From Peribacillus frigoritolerans (lineage in GTDB: Bacteria; Bacillota; Bacilli; Bacillales; DSM-1321), in NCBI RefSeq assembly GCF_040250305.1, contig NZ_CP158190.1:1458001-1522000 (forward strand): a stretch of DNA of 64,000 nucleotides, read 5' to 3'. The position numbers and the translations under genes were made by a program. The notes below the pieces were generated by a model. It was not told the DNA's origin and did not search any database. It saw nothing but the letters and a program-made list of their open reading frames with translations. Shown one piece after another: positions 44,307 to 53,809 of this stretch; positions within the stretch are counted from its first letter, which is position 1, and every line of letters begins with the position of its first letter.

Positions 44307-44372
44307 ATTGTGCTAAAAAATGAAAGCAAAAAAAATCCCACTCTGACTGAGTAGGTTTTTAGTGACTTGTCA

Positions 44373-44540
44373 TTAAGCTTTTTTTAATTCTTCCTCAAAG
44401 AAAAAAGTAGTCGGATGTTCTTTAACAGTATAAGAATATCTTTTCATGTTTTTTACATATGCCCATTTATTAATGGTTACTGATTCATTAGTATCCTGAA
44501 TAGTTACTGTTTCACCAGTATTATACTTATTGCTTTTCAA
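44373..44540 (-). CDS. 55-aa small protein, unknown
   Basis: Minus-strand TTG 44540 has GAGGGTGG five bases upstream, so the frame is read from there and not from 44633. The product begins MKSNKYNTGETVTIQDTNES and contains WAYVKNMKRYSYTVKEHP. The beta-rich, SH3-like pattern (GETVTIQ) is only suggestive. No function is known. Confidence 0.55.
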   Translation of the reverse strand: MKSNKYNTGETVTIQDTNESVTINKWAYVKNMKRYSYTVKEHPTTFFFEEELKKA

Positions 44541-44688
44541 TTTAGCCACCCTCTTTAATAATAGTATAACATATTTGGCAGTGAAAGATGTGTTCAAGAT
44601 ATTCCAATGATAAAAAGGGGCATGCCATGTCATTCAGTTTGCTGGACAAAAGCTAAAAGCCTAATGGTGATTGTTTAACTGTGAATGA

Positions 44689-44732
44689 AAAAACAGCCAC
44701 ATGTTCCCTAATATTACAGGATTCACGTGGCT
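44689..44732 (-). terminator. probable original terminator of the aminopeptidase gene
   Basis: On the minus strand AGCCACGTG pairs with CATGTGGCT and is followed by GTTTTTTC. It lies 50 bp beyond attL, that is, directly downstream of where the aminopeptidase gene ended before the island inserted. Confidence 0.65.
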
Positions 44733-44782
44733 ATGATCAGAAGGTTTTCAAGTGATGACGCTTAATGCCGATTAATTAAAAA

Positions 44783-44843
44783 GCCCAATCCCCATTACGG
44801 AAAACAGGTTCTGAAGTGCCGTCCTGTTTGATGCCGTCGATGT
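44783..44843. repeat. attL, 61-bp copy of the aminopeptidase 3' end
   Basis: Matches 55002-55062 except for one base (AAAAC against AAGAC). Read on the minus strand it still encodes the aminopeptidase C-terminus and runs into GDWAF and a stop, so this side carries the ancestral gene end. Confidence 0.9.
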
Positions 44844-44923
44844 AGGCTGGAAACGTTGATATATAAGGGTTTTGTAGTTTTTGAATAAAAGGATAAAAAT
44901 GGATTGTAAAAAAACTACTTTTC

Positions 44924-44952
44924 TGTGACCACATGTGACCACTGCGTGACCA
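44924..44952 (+). repeat. integrase arm-type site candidates, left end
   Basis: Three direct copies of GTGACCA: TGTGACCAC at 44924 and 44934, and CGTGACCA at 44945, spaced 10-11 bp, about one helical turn. Confidence 0.65.
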
Positions 44953-45373
44953 GAGAAAGTACAGTTATAATCAGCCTAAACAGTTAATAAAGTTCCCTTA
45001 CAAATAAGCCTCTCCCAAACTTAGAGAGAGGCTTATTTGTATTCCTTATTAATTTGGAATACAAATAAATAGTATGGAATCATTGTGTTTCTTGATCGGG
45101 GGTGATTTTCACCAAAACCATGGTCTCATTTTTATATTTAATGAGTAGCACTTCCACTCCCACACTCAAAGTGCTATTTGTGATGATAAGCGTATTAGAG
45201 TTCTGTTCTCTAGCCTCTGAAACTTCGTTGCTCCGCTCCTTACATTCAAAAGTGGAACATCAAAACACCTTTTGCATTTAAGAAAGGGTTTTGATACTAT
45301 TTACCTCCAGCACTTTATGACAATGAAAAGCCCCATGCTACCTTAATTGATAACATGGGTAAATGATTATGTA

Positions 45374-45520
45374 TTATGCTAGTTTTTCTTCTCCTTCAAC
45401 ATCTTGAATTATTTTAAGTGCTTCTATATAACTTGATGCATATGTATGATTAAGTTTTTCTGTAACTGTATTACAAATCAATTCTTCATCAATAACATCA
45501 ATTCCATCAAATGCTGTCAT
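45374..45520 (-). CDS. possible 48-aa acidic protein
   Basis: ATG 45520 starts a 48-residue frame, MTAFDGIDVIDEELICNTVT..., ending EGEEKLA. Codons and composition look protein-like, but the ribosome binding site (GTGAAG) is weak and the surroundings are decayed. Unknown function. Confidence 0.35.
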   Translation of the reverse strand: MTAFDGIDVIDEELICNTVTEKLNHTYASSYIEALKIIQDVEGEEKLA

Positions 45521-45669
45521 ACTTCACATTCATGTCTTCTCAATGGATTCCTTACCTGTACAAGTTATAGTTACTGTAACCAATTAATTGTAATGGGTTC
45601 TCAGGAGATTGTTGTTTTTGGAATTTTGATGTAATTTTAACAGGCAATTGACGAGCTGTGCTTGGTACC

Positions 45670-46578
45670 TCATTCTAATTTGGAGATATGTAATTTTATG
45701 CATTTTAAAAACTCTCTGGTTGCAAAAGAAAAATGTTTTTTCTTTGATCGTACCCATCCGAAGGATCGGCGGTTGGAATCGAAATTTTTTAAAGGTATTG
45801 GGATAATTTCTCCACTTTTAACATAATGATCATCTTTTAGTGCTATATCCATCAAAAAGCTAATCGCCAATTCTTCTGAAACGGCTTTTTTGATGACTTC
45901 AGTATTGTTTGAAGTAAATAAAATATTCATGGGGCCGTATCTATTCATAAATAGAGAAATGGAATCTTTCCATCTTCCCCCATCATACATAACTACTGTT
46001 TCGTTGATTAATTCCTCAGGAGTTAAATAGTCACTGAATGCCAATGGAGAATGCTTATTAACACATACCATTATTTCCCCTTCTAATAGTGTTTCGAAAA
46101 CTAACTCTTCATGAGCATCCCAATCAATTTCATCGATCATCGCTAATCCAAAGTCAATCTTACCTTTTAAAACATCTTCAATAATTTTTGGTGATTTTTT
46201 TTCCGTCATGACAATACGGAAGTTGGGATAGTCTTTTTTGAAGTTTGATAATGATTTGAGTAAAATTGGCGTGAAGAAGCTGGCGCTGGCAGATAGATGT
46301 ATTTCTCCATTTATTAAGGATGTTTGCGCTTGCGATTCTTCTTGTATTTCATGTAGTTTAACTACAATTTCATACGCTTTTTTTATGATGTTTTTGCCTT
46401 CAGCTGTCGGTATAGCGCCTAACCGTGAACGTGTAAACAAATTAATTCCTAATTCTTGTTCTAAATTGGTAATAGCCTTACTAATTGTAGACTGAGAAAC
46501 ATGAAGATTTTGTGCAGCGATGGAAATAGAACGTGTTTTAGTCACTTCAACAATATATTTTAATTGTTCAATATGCAT
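45670..46578 (-). CDS. LysR-family transcriptional regulator of the island operon
   Basis: A 302-aa regulator: N-terminal winged HTH (MHIEQLKYIVEVTKTRSISI, AAQNLHVSQSTISKAITNLE) and a C-terminal inducer-binding domain (from ~residue 90). It is transcribed divergently from the acyl-CoA dehydrogenase operon, the classic arrangement for a LysR activator responding to a pathway intermediate. It therefore probably controls the island's catabolic genes. No clear T-N11-A site was settled on in the AT-rich intergenic region. Confidence 0.88.
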   Translation of the reverse strand: MHIEQLKYIVEVTKTRSISIAAQNLHVSQSTISKAITNLEQELGINLFTRSRLGAIPTAEGKNIIKKAYEIVVKLHEIQEESQAQTSLINGEIHLSASASFFTPILLKSLSNFKKDYPNFRIVMTEKKSPKIIEDVLKGKIDFGLAMIDEIDWDAHEELVFETLLEGEIMVCVNKHSPLAFSDYLTPEELINETVVMYDGGRWKDSISLFMNRYGPMNILFTSNNTEVIKKAVSEELAISFLMDIALKDDHYVKSGEIIPIPLKNFDSNRRSFGWVRSKKKHFSFATREFLKCIKLHISKLE

Positions 46579-46716
46579 AAATTTTTACTCCTTTATATGA
46601 ATTTCCTTCAAGTAAATATGATATATAGCCATTTTACATTATTTATAACCATATATAAAATAGATTTAGAATATTAAAATTATTCAATCTATAATTGGGA
46701 TCGGTTAAAAAAACAG

Positions 46717-46732
46717 TTGAAAGCGTTTTCGG
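46717..46732 (+). promoter_or_regulatory. cre-like CcpA site before the island operon
   Basis: TTGAAAGCGTTTTCGG fits the consensus TGWAANCGNTNWCA except for the last A. It lies about 20 bp beyond a TATAAT (46690-46695) and 36 bp before the start codon, a position suited to roadblock repression. Confidence 0.6.
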
Positions 46733-46767
46733 TTCCTCTGAAACTTAAGAATGAAAGGAGTAAAAGT

Positions 46768-47940
46768 ATGCAGGATGTACAAAGCGAGAATGAAGAGAGT
46801 TTACGAGATAAGCTGCTTTATTTCATTTACAACGAGTTGTTGCCGTTTGAGAGAGAAAACGAAATTGACTCAGAAAAAGAAATTCCGATGGAACATATCC
46901 AGTGGGTAAGAAAGAGATCTAAGGAGTTAGGGTTTTACGGAATCAGCCTTCCTAAAGAATTAGGAGGACAATTACTTAATCTGAAAGGGCTATGTGTCTT
47001 GAAGGAGGAATTGACAAAATCCGGTGCGGTTCTTTGGGGGCACATATTAGGTGAAATTGGAGGACCTTTGCGAATCGGTAAAATGTTAAAGGTATTTTCC
47101 CCGGAACAAAGAGAAAAGTATGTAATGCCTGTTATCAATGCAGAAGCGGGATGTTGTTTTGCGTTGTCTGAACCCGAGGCGGGATCAGATGCTAAAGCAA
47201 TTCAAACGACGGCAGTACGAGACGGTGATGACTACATTTTACAGGGTAAAAAGCATTTTATTAGCGCAGCCCCTTATGCAGATTGGGCCATTGTGATTGC
47301 CAAAGAGATCGTTGAGGAAGGCGGTGAAAGAGTTACCGCGTTTATTGTGGAGAAAAAATTGCAGGGAAAGTCAGGTTTTGAATTAGGGGAAATTCAAGTA
47401 CCGATTTCCGGAGAACGGAGTACAGCGGAGCTTATCTTTAATCATTGTCGAGTCCCATCTTCCAATATTCTCGGTGAACCGGGCAAGGGTTTGTTGCTGG
47501 GACTCAGCAGGATAAATGAAAACCGAGCCTCGTGGGGGGCTACCTACCTCGGCGTGGCTCAGCGGCTTCTAAACTTATCCATTGAGCATGCCAAGCATCG
47601 GGTTCAGTTCGGTCGACCGATTGGGGAATTTCAAGCAATTCAACATATGTTAGCGGAGATGGCGACTGAAATTTACGCCGCACGTAGCATGCTCTACGAT
47701 GTAATCGAAAAGATTGATAACGGTGAAGATGTGAAAGGGGCTTCATCCATGGTTAAAGTTTTTTCCTCAGAGGTCGCCAATCGAGTTGCAGATAAAGCCG
47801 TTCAAATCTTTGGCGGGCAAGGGTTAATGAAAGGGCACCCAGTCGAGAAAATGTATAGAGACGTACGGATGTTTAGGATTCTAACTGGTACATCCGAAAT
47901 TCAGAAAAACACTATTGCCAAAGAATTGCTGAAGAAATAA
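46768..47940 (+). CDS. acyl-CoA dehydrogenase family protein (island)
   Basis: FAD flavoprotein of 390 aa with the ACAD fold: CFALSEPEAGSDAK, RVQFGRPIGEFQAI and the C-terminal FGGQGLMKGHPVEKMYRD. The Glu of the usual YEGT is Thr (ILTGTSEIQ), and the alternative position used by isovaleryl-CoA dehydrogenases (DxER) reads INENR. The catalytic base is therefore unusual. A reductase role, as for CaiA, is possible. AAAGGAG lies seven bases before ATG 46768, which is preferred over the frame's earlier starts. First gene of the island operon; the CoA transferase follows. Confidence 0.82.
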   Translation: MQDVQSENEESLRDKLLYFIYNELLPFERENEIDSEKEIPMEHIQWVRKRSKELGFYGISLPKELGGQLLNLKGLCVLKEELTKSGAVLWGHILGEIGGPLRIGKMLKVFSPEQREKYVMPVINAEAGCCFALSEPEAGSDAKAIQTTAVRDGDDYILQGKKHFISAAPYADWAIVIAKEIVEEGGERVTAFIVEKKLQGKSGFELGEIQVPISGERSTAELIFNHCRVPSSNILGEPGKGLLLGLSRINENRASWGATYLGVAQRLLNLSIEHAKHRVQFGRPIGEFQAIQHMLAEMATEIYAARSMLYDVIEKIDNGEDVKGASSMVKVFSSEVANRVADKAVQIFGGQGLMKGHPVEKMYRDVRMFRILTGTSEIQKNTIAKELLKK

Positions 47941-47960
47941 GAGAAGAAGGTGTGAGTATT

Positions 47961-49142
47961 TTGTCTGAATATCAAAAAAAAATTAAAGTGCTAGATTTAA
48001 CTCGTTTATTACCTGGACCTTATTGCACGATGCTGCTAGGCGATTTGGGAATGGATGTGATTAAAATTGAAGACACGGAACATGGCGATGCAACTAGAAA
48101 ATCAGCCTCATTGTTCAACATCCTTAATCGAAATAAGAAATCGGTTGCCCTTGATTTAAAACACCCGAAGGGAAGAGAACTATTTCTTACACTTTCTCAA
48201 GAAGCGGATGTCATCGTAGAAGGATTCCGCCCGGGGGTGATGAATCGTTTGGGGCTTGGCTATAAAGACATTAAAGCGGTAAATCCGCGTATCATCTATT
48301 GCTCGTTATCTGGTTTTGGGCAAACGGGACCGTATAAAGATCGTCCGGGACATGATTTGAACTATTTAGCCATGGCCGGAATGGTTGGTATTCCATCCCA
48401 AATGGAGTTCCCTACGGGGAGACCTGCGACCCGGGTTTCTGACTTTGCAGGCGGTCTTATGGCTGCTCTTTCTATTCTTAGTGCACTACATGAATTACAA
48501 AGTTCGAAGGTAGGTCGGTATATAGATGTGGCTATGACTGATGTCATGGCTTCATGGGTCGGAATGTTCCTTCCTTACTTGGTAAAGGATGGGGCTGTGC
48601 TATCCAAAGAAGAGTTTCATTTGGTGATGCCAGGAAATGATATGTATGAAACGAAGGACAAGCAATGGCTAACTCTTGGGATGAATGAAGATAAATTTTG
48701 GAGAAACCTGATAGAATCCCTTCAGGAAGAGTTTCCAAGTATAGCCATTGACCAATGGAAAAATCCAATAATAAGAATGAAAAAAAAGGTGGAACTCCAT
48801 TTTCTCTTGAAAGGGATCTTTCTATCAAAACCATTACATTACTGGGAAAGTCTCTTAACTGTAAACGATATTCCTTGGGCGCCCGTCCAAAATGCGAATG
48901 ATGTGTTCAATAACAGGCATTTCAGAGAACGGGGTATTATCGGGGAGATGGTCAACCCTGAAACGGGCGATTTAGAATACCAAGTGGGGTTTCCCGCACT
49001 TTTCTCAACCAGGCTTGACGTGTATCGTAACACTGCCCCGCAGTTGGGACAGCATACTGAGGAAATACTCGGGAATTTAGGCTACCAAAAAGAATTTATA
49101 CATGATTTAGTCGCTAAAAATATTACGAAAATCAAAAGTTAA
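47961..49142 (+). CDS. class III (CaiB/BaiF) CoA transferase (island)
   Basis: CoA transferase beginning KIKVLDLTRLLPGPYCTMLL; the catalytic Asp (~161) lies in RVSDFAGGL. About 393 aa. GAAGGTG lies eight bases before TTG 47961, which is preferred; GTG 47952 adjoins the ribosome binding site and would add three residues. Only ~20 bp follow the dehydrogenase gene, so they form an operon. It is a distant paralogue of the CoA transferase at 4826, which is paired with a dehydrogenase in the same order reversed. Confidence 0.86.
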   Translation: MSEYQKKIKVLDLTRLLPGPYCTMLLGDLGMDVIKIEDTEHGDATRKSASLFNILNRNKKSVALDLKHPKGRELFLTLSQEADVIVEGFRPGVMNRLGLGYKDIKAVNPRIIYCSLSGFGQTGPYKDRPGHDLNYLAMAGMVGIPSQMEFPTGRPATRVSDFAGGLMAALSILSALHELQSSKVGRYIDVAMTDVMASWVGMFLPYLVKDGAVLSKEEFHLVMPGNDMYETKDKQWLTLGMNEDKFWRNLIESLQEEFPSIAIDQWKNPIIRMKKKVELHFLLKGIFLSKPLHYWESLLTVNDIPWAPVQNANDVFNNRHFRERGIIGEMVNPETGDLEYQVGFPALFSTRLDVYRNTAPQLGQHTEEILGNLGYQKEFIHDLVAKNITKIKS

Positions 49143-49187
49143 TTTCAATTTATCATTTTCGAATTTTAATAGGAAGGGGTATTTTAT

Positions 49188-50765
49188 ATGGATAATTTAA
49201 CTTATCAGGCTTTTCTGTTCAATGGAATAAACAAATTTGATTACCAGCCTGCACTTACTTGCATAGAAACAAACGAGACCATCACTTATAAGGAATTGCG
49301 GGATAGAGTAGATACGGTAGCCAACCAGTTGATTCGGCTAGGCGTGAAAATTGGAACCCATGTTGCTGTTATAGTCCCAAATAGCATTGAAAATGTCATA
49401 TATAATCTTGGTGTAAGTCGATGTGGGGCAACCGTAATTCCTTTAAATGATAAGCTGGGGGTTAGAGAGAGCGAGTTTATCTTGAGAAATGCCGAGCCCC
49501 AAGTGGTAATTATGGCAACCCAGAAACATGTAGAGACTGTGCATGACTATCTTAAAGAGGCAGATAAAAACAGCGTGACTGTTATTGGTCTTTCGGGTTT
49601 CGGTGTCGAATATCCCGATGAGTTCCATTCTGTTGATTTGGGTGATACAAAAGGCAATATGGAATTTCCCGTCGCCTCGTTGGATGATTTAGCAACAATA
49701 TCATATACTGGTGGCACAACAGGCACACCTAAAGGAGTCATGCATTCACAACAGGGTTTTGGAGCCTCGATCATGGCTTCGTGCATGGAATATCCGTACG
49801 ATGATCAAGACAAGGTTTTGTTTTGTACACCGCTTATTCATTCGGCAGGTGTGCTGCTTCAGAGGTCATTGGTATCCGGCTGTCATGTCTACATCATGCG
49901 GTCTTTTAATCCCGAGGTTTTTTTACAGACTGTACAAAAAGCACGTATTACCAGTACTTTTATTGTTCCGACAATTATTTACCGATTGATTGAAGAGGCT
50001 AAGAAAAAAGCCTACGAGGTGAGCTCGTTGCGAAACATCAATTATGGTTCATCCCCTATCTCTACAGAACGTCTAAAAGAAGCGTTTGAAATCTTTGGAC
50101 CTATTTTTAGGCAGCAGTATGGGATGACAGAATGCAGTATCTTGATTGCAAGACTTACAAAAAGCGATCATATCTGGGCGTACGAAAACAACCCTGAAGT
50201 GTTAAAAAGCTGCGGAAAGCCGTGTATGTTTACCCAAGTTCGCCTGATTGACAACAATGGAAATGACGTGAAGCCTCTTCAGCCAGGGGAAATTGCTGTC
50301 AAAATCCCTTCTGTCTCAGTCGGCTATTACAAAAGACCCGATCTTACCCAAGAGGCATTCCGTGATGGTTGGTTCTATACGGGAGATATCGGAAAACTAG
50401 ATAAATACGGTTTTCTTCATATAATTGAACGAAAAAAAGATATGATCATTTCTGGTGGTTTAAATGTATATCCCGCTGAAGTGGAAAGGATTATTAACCA
50501 GCACCCTGCTGTATCAATGAGTGCATGTATTGGCATACCACATGCTGATTGGGGAGAAGCGGTCTGTATATTTGCAGTGCTTCGTAAAGGGGAAACGTGT
50601 TCCAAGGAAGAGTTAATTCAGTTCTGCAAAGAACGTACTTCTAACTATATGGTTCCTAAAGAAATATATATTGAGACATCATTACCACTAACATCAGTAG
50701 GTAAGATAGATAAAAAAGAGTTGAAAAAACCTTTTTGGGAAGGTACGACACGCGTTGTAAATTAG
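49188..50765 (+). CDS. acyl-CoA ligase (Cai C-like AMP-binding enzyme, island)
   Basis: Adenylate-forming enzyme joining a carboxylic acid to CoA with ATP. The 525-aa protein has P-loop YTGGTTGTPKGVMH (~residue 175), YGMTE, the hinge KKDMIISGGLNVYP and the catalytic C-terminal Lys in TSVGKIDKKEL. AAGGGG lies upstream of ATG 49188. Together with the CoA transferase it gives two ways to activate the substrate, as caiB and caiC do in the carnitine system. The acid is not known. Confidence 0.88.
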   Translation: MDNLTYQAFLFNGINKFDYQPALTCIETNETITYKELRDRVDTVANQLIRLGVKIGTHVAVIVPNSIENVIYNLGVSRCGATVIPLNDKLGVRESEFILRNAEPQVVIMATQKHVETVHDYLKEADKNSVTVIGLSGFGVEYPDEFHSVDLGDTKGNMEFPVASLDDLATISYTGGTTGTPKGVMHSQQGFGASIMASCMEYPYDDQDKVLFCTPLIHSAGVLLQRSLVSGCHVYIMRSFNPEVFLQTVQKARITSTFIVPTIIYRLIEEAKKKAYEVSSLRNINYGSSPISTERLKEAFEIFGPIFRQQYGMTECSILIARLTKSDHIWAYENNPEVLKSCGKPCMFTQVRLIDNNGNDVKPLQPGEIAVKIPSVSVGYYKRPDLTQEAFRDGWFYTGDIGKLDKYGFLHIIERKKDMIISGGLNVYPAEVERIINQHPAVSMSACIGIPHADWGEAVCIFAVLRKGETCSKEELIQFCKERTSNYMVPKEIYIETSLPLTSVGKIDKKELKKPFWEGTTRVVN

Positions 50766-50812
50766 AAGGCTTCAATTGTTAGAGGATAAGTTATATGTTC
50801 TCTAACAAGAAT

Positions 50813-50827
50813 TAGAAAGCGCTTTCA
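50813..50827 (+). promoter_or_regulatory. cre-like CcpA site before the transporter gene
   Basis: TAGAAAGCGCTTTCA contains the perfect palindrome GAAAGCGCTTTC and matches the cre consensus apart from the first base. It lies in the 220-bp gap before the MFS gene, which otherwise shows no gene. Confidence 0.65.
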
Positions 50828-50987
50828 ATATATTATTTACTTTACAATGAAATGAAAGCTTTTCCACCGCCTGTTTTTGAATCGGATAAGTATAGTAATA
50901 ATTACTGCTTAACCTATATTTATTGTAATGAGATTTGTAACACAAATGGGGAGGATTATGTCGATACTTCAAAAAGGAGCGAATTGA

Positions 50988-52223
50988 ATGAAAGCTTATG
51001 CGACCGATAAAAAGCGTAAAACCATCATTATCATTCTTCTATTTATAGTAGCGACAATAAGTTTCATTGATAAAGCGGCGATTAACGTAGCAATTATTCC
51101 AATTCAGAAGGACCTGCAGCTTAACTCTTTTGAATCAGGTTTGATATTAAGTGTTTTTTTTATCGGCTACGCCCTTATGCATCCATTAGGAGGATGGCTT
51201 ACAGATAAATACGGATCACGAAAAATATTAATTCTTTCAATCTTAGGTTTCTCGGTTTTTACTGCTTTTACGAGTTTTGCTTGGTCATTTGCATCACTAT
51301 TTTTGTTTCGTTTCCTGTTTGGTATTGGGGAAGGTGGTATTTTTCCTGCCAGCATACGATCTATTTCCGAAAACTTTCCCGATAAAGAAAGGGGGAGAGC
51401 AACTTCTTTTTATCTATCTGCACAAACGTTCGGTGGTGCGCTAGGTTCAGTCGTTATAGGGGCTTTGGTAGTTTCCCTCGGGTGGAGATGGATGTTTGTC
51501 AGCATTGGTATAATAGGTGTTTTGATAGCATGGGTAGTTTGGGTTTATCTAAAATCTCCGGTAGATATACAAATAAATAACGAGAAGCAAAGTCAAAAGA
51601 AAGTTTCTTATAAAAAGGTATTTAATACAAAAAATTTTTGGAAGATATTCTGTACTAAATTTTTTTCAAATATAGTGAACTGGGGTATAGTTTCCTGGAT
51701 GCCTTCTTATTGGGTAAGTAAAGGTTTAGACTTGGTGTCAGCAAGTGCCTTGATGGCCATACCGTTCCTTACCTCCTTTCTTATGTTTAATGTTAGTGGC
51801 TGGATTTTAGATAAATATATGGCTGGAAGAGAAAAATACCTGACAGCAGCAGGATCAATATTTTCTGCCCTCTTTCTTTATTTGATGTTTAATGCAACGT
51901 CTGTTTCACTTGGGATTGTTTATATGACCCTAAATGCTATTTCAATCGCGTTTATCGGAACGTCACTATACACAATGGTCATTAAATACTCAGCAAAGGA
52001 ATTAACTGGTTCTGTGACAGGGTTAGTCAGTTTTGGCGGACAAATTTCCGGTGGTATCTCTCCAGCCGTAATTGGGTTCGTTCTTACTGTATTCAACGGT
52101 TCTTACAATGCTGCATCCTGGTTTTTAATCGCTGCTGCATTGACAGGGGCATTTACGTCACTAACGATTAAAAACAACGTTATAGAAACAACAGAAAATG
52201 AGCTTAAAGAGCATTCTTTTTAA
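50988..52223 (+). CDS. MFS transporter, anion:cation symporter type (island)
   Basis: Twelve-span major facilitator of 411 aa. It has SFIDKAAINVAIIPIQKDLQ at TM1, GGWLTDKYGSRK in loop 2-3 and FGIGEGGIFPAS in TM4, the pattern of the ACS family that imports organic anions such as hexuronates, galactonate or aromatic acids. AAAAAGGAG precedes ATG 50988. It likely brings the island's substrate into the cell. The serine hydrolase gene follows after 28 bp. Confidence 0.85.
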   Translation: MKAYATDKKRKTIIIILLFIVATISFIDKAAINVAIIPIQKDLQLNSFESGLILSVFFIGYALMHPLGGWLTDKYGSRKILILSILGFSVFTAFTSFAWSFASLFLFRFLFGIGEGGIFPASIRSISENFPDKERGRATSFYLSAQTFGGALGSVVIGALVVSLGWRWMFVSIGIIGVLIAWVVWVYLKSPVDIQINNEKQSQKKVSYKKVFNTKNFWKIFCTKFFSNIVNWGIVSWMPSYWVSKGLDLVSASALMAIPFLTSFLMFNVSGWILDKYMAGREKYLTAAGSIFSALFLYLMFNATSVSLGIVYMTLNAISIAFIGTSLYTMVIKYSAKELTGSVTGLVSFGGQISGGISPAVIGFVLTVFNGSYNAASWFLIAAALTGAFTSLTIKNNVIETTENELKEHSF

Positions 52224-52251
52224 CTTAAATAGAAAAGCAGGAGGGATTGTA

Positions 52252-53436
52252 ATGAAGTCCATTACAAAGAATGAAATCAAAGTTTTTCCACCACTTACAG
52301 AGGATATCGTTACGAAGGATAATTGGTTTACTTCAAAAAAAAATTTGCAACGGTATTGTCATAGTGGTGAACTGAGTCCCGGTCGTATTATATGGAGAGG
52401 AAACCAAAAGCCCACCCAATTATCATATGCTAAAGACCAATTAAATCTAGAAAAAATAAACAATAAGAATGGGGAAAGTGTTTTAGCCGATCTTGAGAGA
52501 ACTGACACAGATGCTTTTTTAGTGATGCATAATGGAAAAGTTTTGTATGAGAACTATTTTAACGGATATAAATCTTATCAGCTTCATGCAATGAACTCTG
52601 CTACAAAATCTTTTGTAGGCTTGATTGTTAGTTTGCTTGCTGATGAAGGATTACTAGATACAAATAAAAAATCTTCCTTCTATATACCTGAGTTAGACGG
52701 AACAGGACTTGGTGATGGAACAGTTCAGCAATTGCTTGATATGCAAGTTCCTGTGAGATATTTGGAAGCCGACCCGCCATTGGGAATAGGCCGTAGGACA
52801 CCGATTTTTATGGCAACAGGTTCAATTCCCAAACCTGATAACTACGATGGACCCGAAAACCTATACGAATTTATGTTGTCGAGCAAAAAAGATAAAATAC
52901 CCGGTACTGCATTTTATTATGAAAGTGGACAAACAGAAGCATTGGGATGGATTGTCAAACGCTTGACAGGGAAAAACTTGGCAGAATTAATTCAAGAAAT
53001 AATCTGGTCTAAACTGGGGGCAGAAGAAAACGCATTAATGCAATTGGATCTAATCGGTACGGATATTGCCAGCGGCGGTATGCGGGCTACATTGCGTGAT
53101 TTGGCACGATTTGGTGAAATGATGCTTAACGATGGTTACTACAATGGCCAACAAATCATTCCGGAACATATTATAAGGGAAATTAAAAATGGTGGTAACC
53201 GAAAATATCTTGCGGAAAGTAATCATAGTCATCTTTCAGGATTCTCTTATCATAATCAATGGTGGGTTAGTCATGATCAATTCGGTGGATATTCAGCCCG
53301 TGGGAAGTTTGACCAGCGAATATACATTGCACCAAAAGCTGATACAGTGATTGTAAAATTATCTTCTTATCTGTCTCCTAGTTCAAAAGAGACAAATGCT
53401 TTTCAAGCGATAATAGAGTATTTAGAAAAACAATAA
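52252..53436 (+). CDS. beta-lactamase-fold serine hydrolase, NylB/esterase-like (island)
   Basis: Class C-type serine hydrolase of 394 aa. It has the nucleophile motif SATKS (~residue 120) and the Tyr motif YYESGQTEALG (~residue 220); the last motif is probably in GGYSARG. The layout resembles 6-aminohexanoate-dimer hydrolase and EstB-type esterases. There is no signal peptide, so it would act inside the cell, perhaps splitting an ester or amide after import. GGAGG lies before ATG 52252; the frame's open extension upstream overlaps the MFS gene and is not used. Confidence 0.82.
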   Translation: MKSITKNEIKVFPPLTEDIVTKDNWFTSKKNLQRYCHSGELSPGRIIWRGNQKPTQLSYAKDQLNLEKINNKNGESVLADLERTDTDAFLVMHNGKVLYENYFNGYKSYQLHAMNSATKSFVGLIVSLLADEGLLDTNKKSSFYIPELDGTGLGDGTVQQLLDMQVPVRYLEADPPLGIGRRTPIFMATGSIPKPDNYDGPENLYEFMLSSKKDKIPGTAFYYESGQTEALGWIVKRLTGKNLAELIQEIIWSKLGAEENALMQLDLIGTDIASGGMRATLRDLARFGEMMLNDGYYNGQQIIPEHIIREIKNGGNRKYLAESNHSHLSGFSYHNQWWVSHDQFGGYSARGKFDQRIYIAPKADTVIVKLSSYLSPSSKETNAFQAIIEYLEKQ

Positions 53437-53658
53437 AAATAAAAGAAGTCGGGCGTGATGTTTTGAAGAATATGATAGCAGAGGGAACATTCAGATCTTT
53501 TATGAACTACAAAGAATGAAAATTTGATTTATCAGAAGTGTCATTATACAACTTATTTGAAGAGTTCTACTAAATGGGAGAACAAGAATAATAAACCTCA
53601 TTTAGATAAAATACGAGGAATACGACCCAAAATCGTGTTCCTCAATAAATATTAGAAG
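53437..53658. other. intergenic remnant between hydrolase and integrase
   Basis: No intact gene. Short coding-like pieces (NMIAEGTFRSFMNYKE, then DLSEVSLYNLFEEFY) suggest a decayed gene. A hairpin at about 53611-53642 (GAGGAATACGA with TCGTGTTCCTC) lies before the terminator. Confidence 0.35.
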
Positions 53659-53688
53659 GAAACGCTTTTATATGAGCGTTTCTTTTTT
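53659..53688 (+). terminator. terminator upstream of the integrase remnant
   Basis: GAAACGCT pairs with AGCGTTTC, followed by six T. Confidence 0.8.
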
Positions 53689-53809
53689 GAGTTTTAACTT
53701 GTTTGTGTAGAGAAATACATAAAGCTTGAAATAGTAGCACTTCTTAATATTTGATAAAATGTATATAAGGGACTTATTTTCTGTTGGGAAATCTAGGAGG
53801 TTCTTAACA

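Larger units (their letters stand above)
44844..45669. other. left end of the island, decayed sequence
   Basis: Besides the arm-like repeats and one small frame, the region holds a perfect 14-bp hairpin (45001-45014 with 45026-45039). It also has start-less coding-like pieces on the minus strand: near 45080-45256 containing SVGVEVLLIKYKNETMVLV, and near 45555-45679 containing PVKITSKFQKQQSPENPLQ. They look like remains of lost genes. No family is recognised. Confidence 0.45.
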
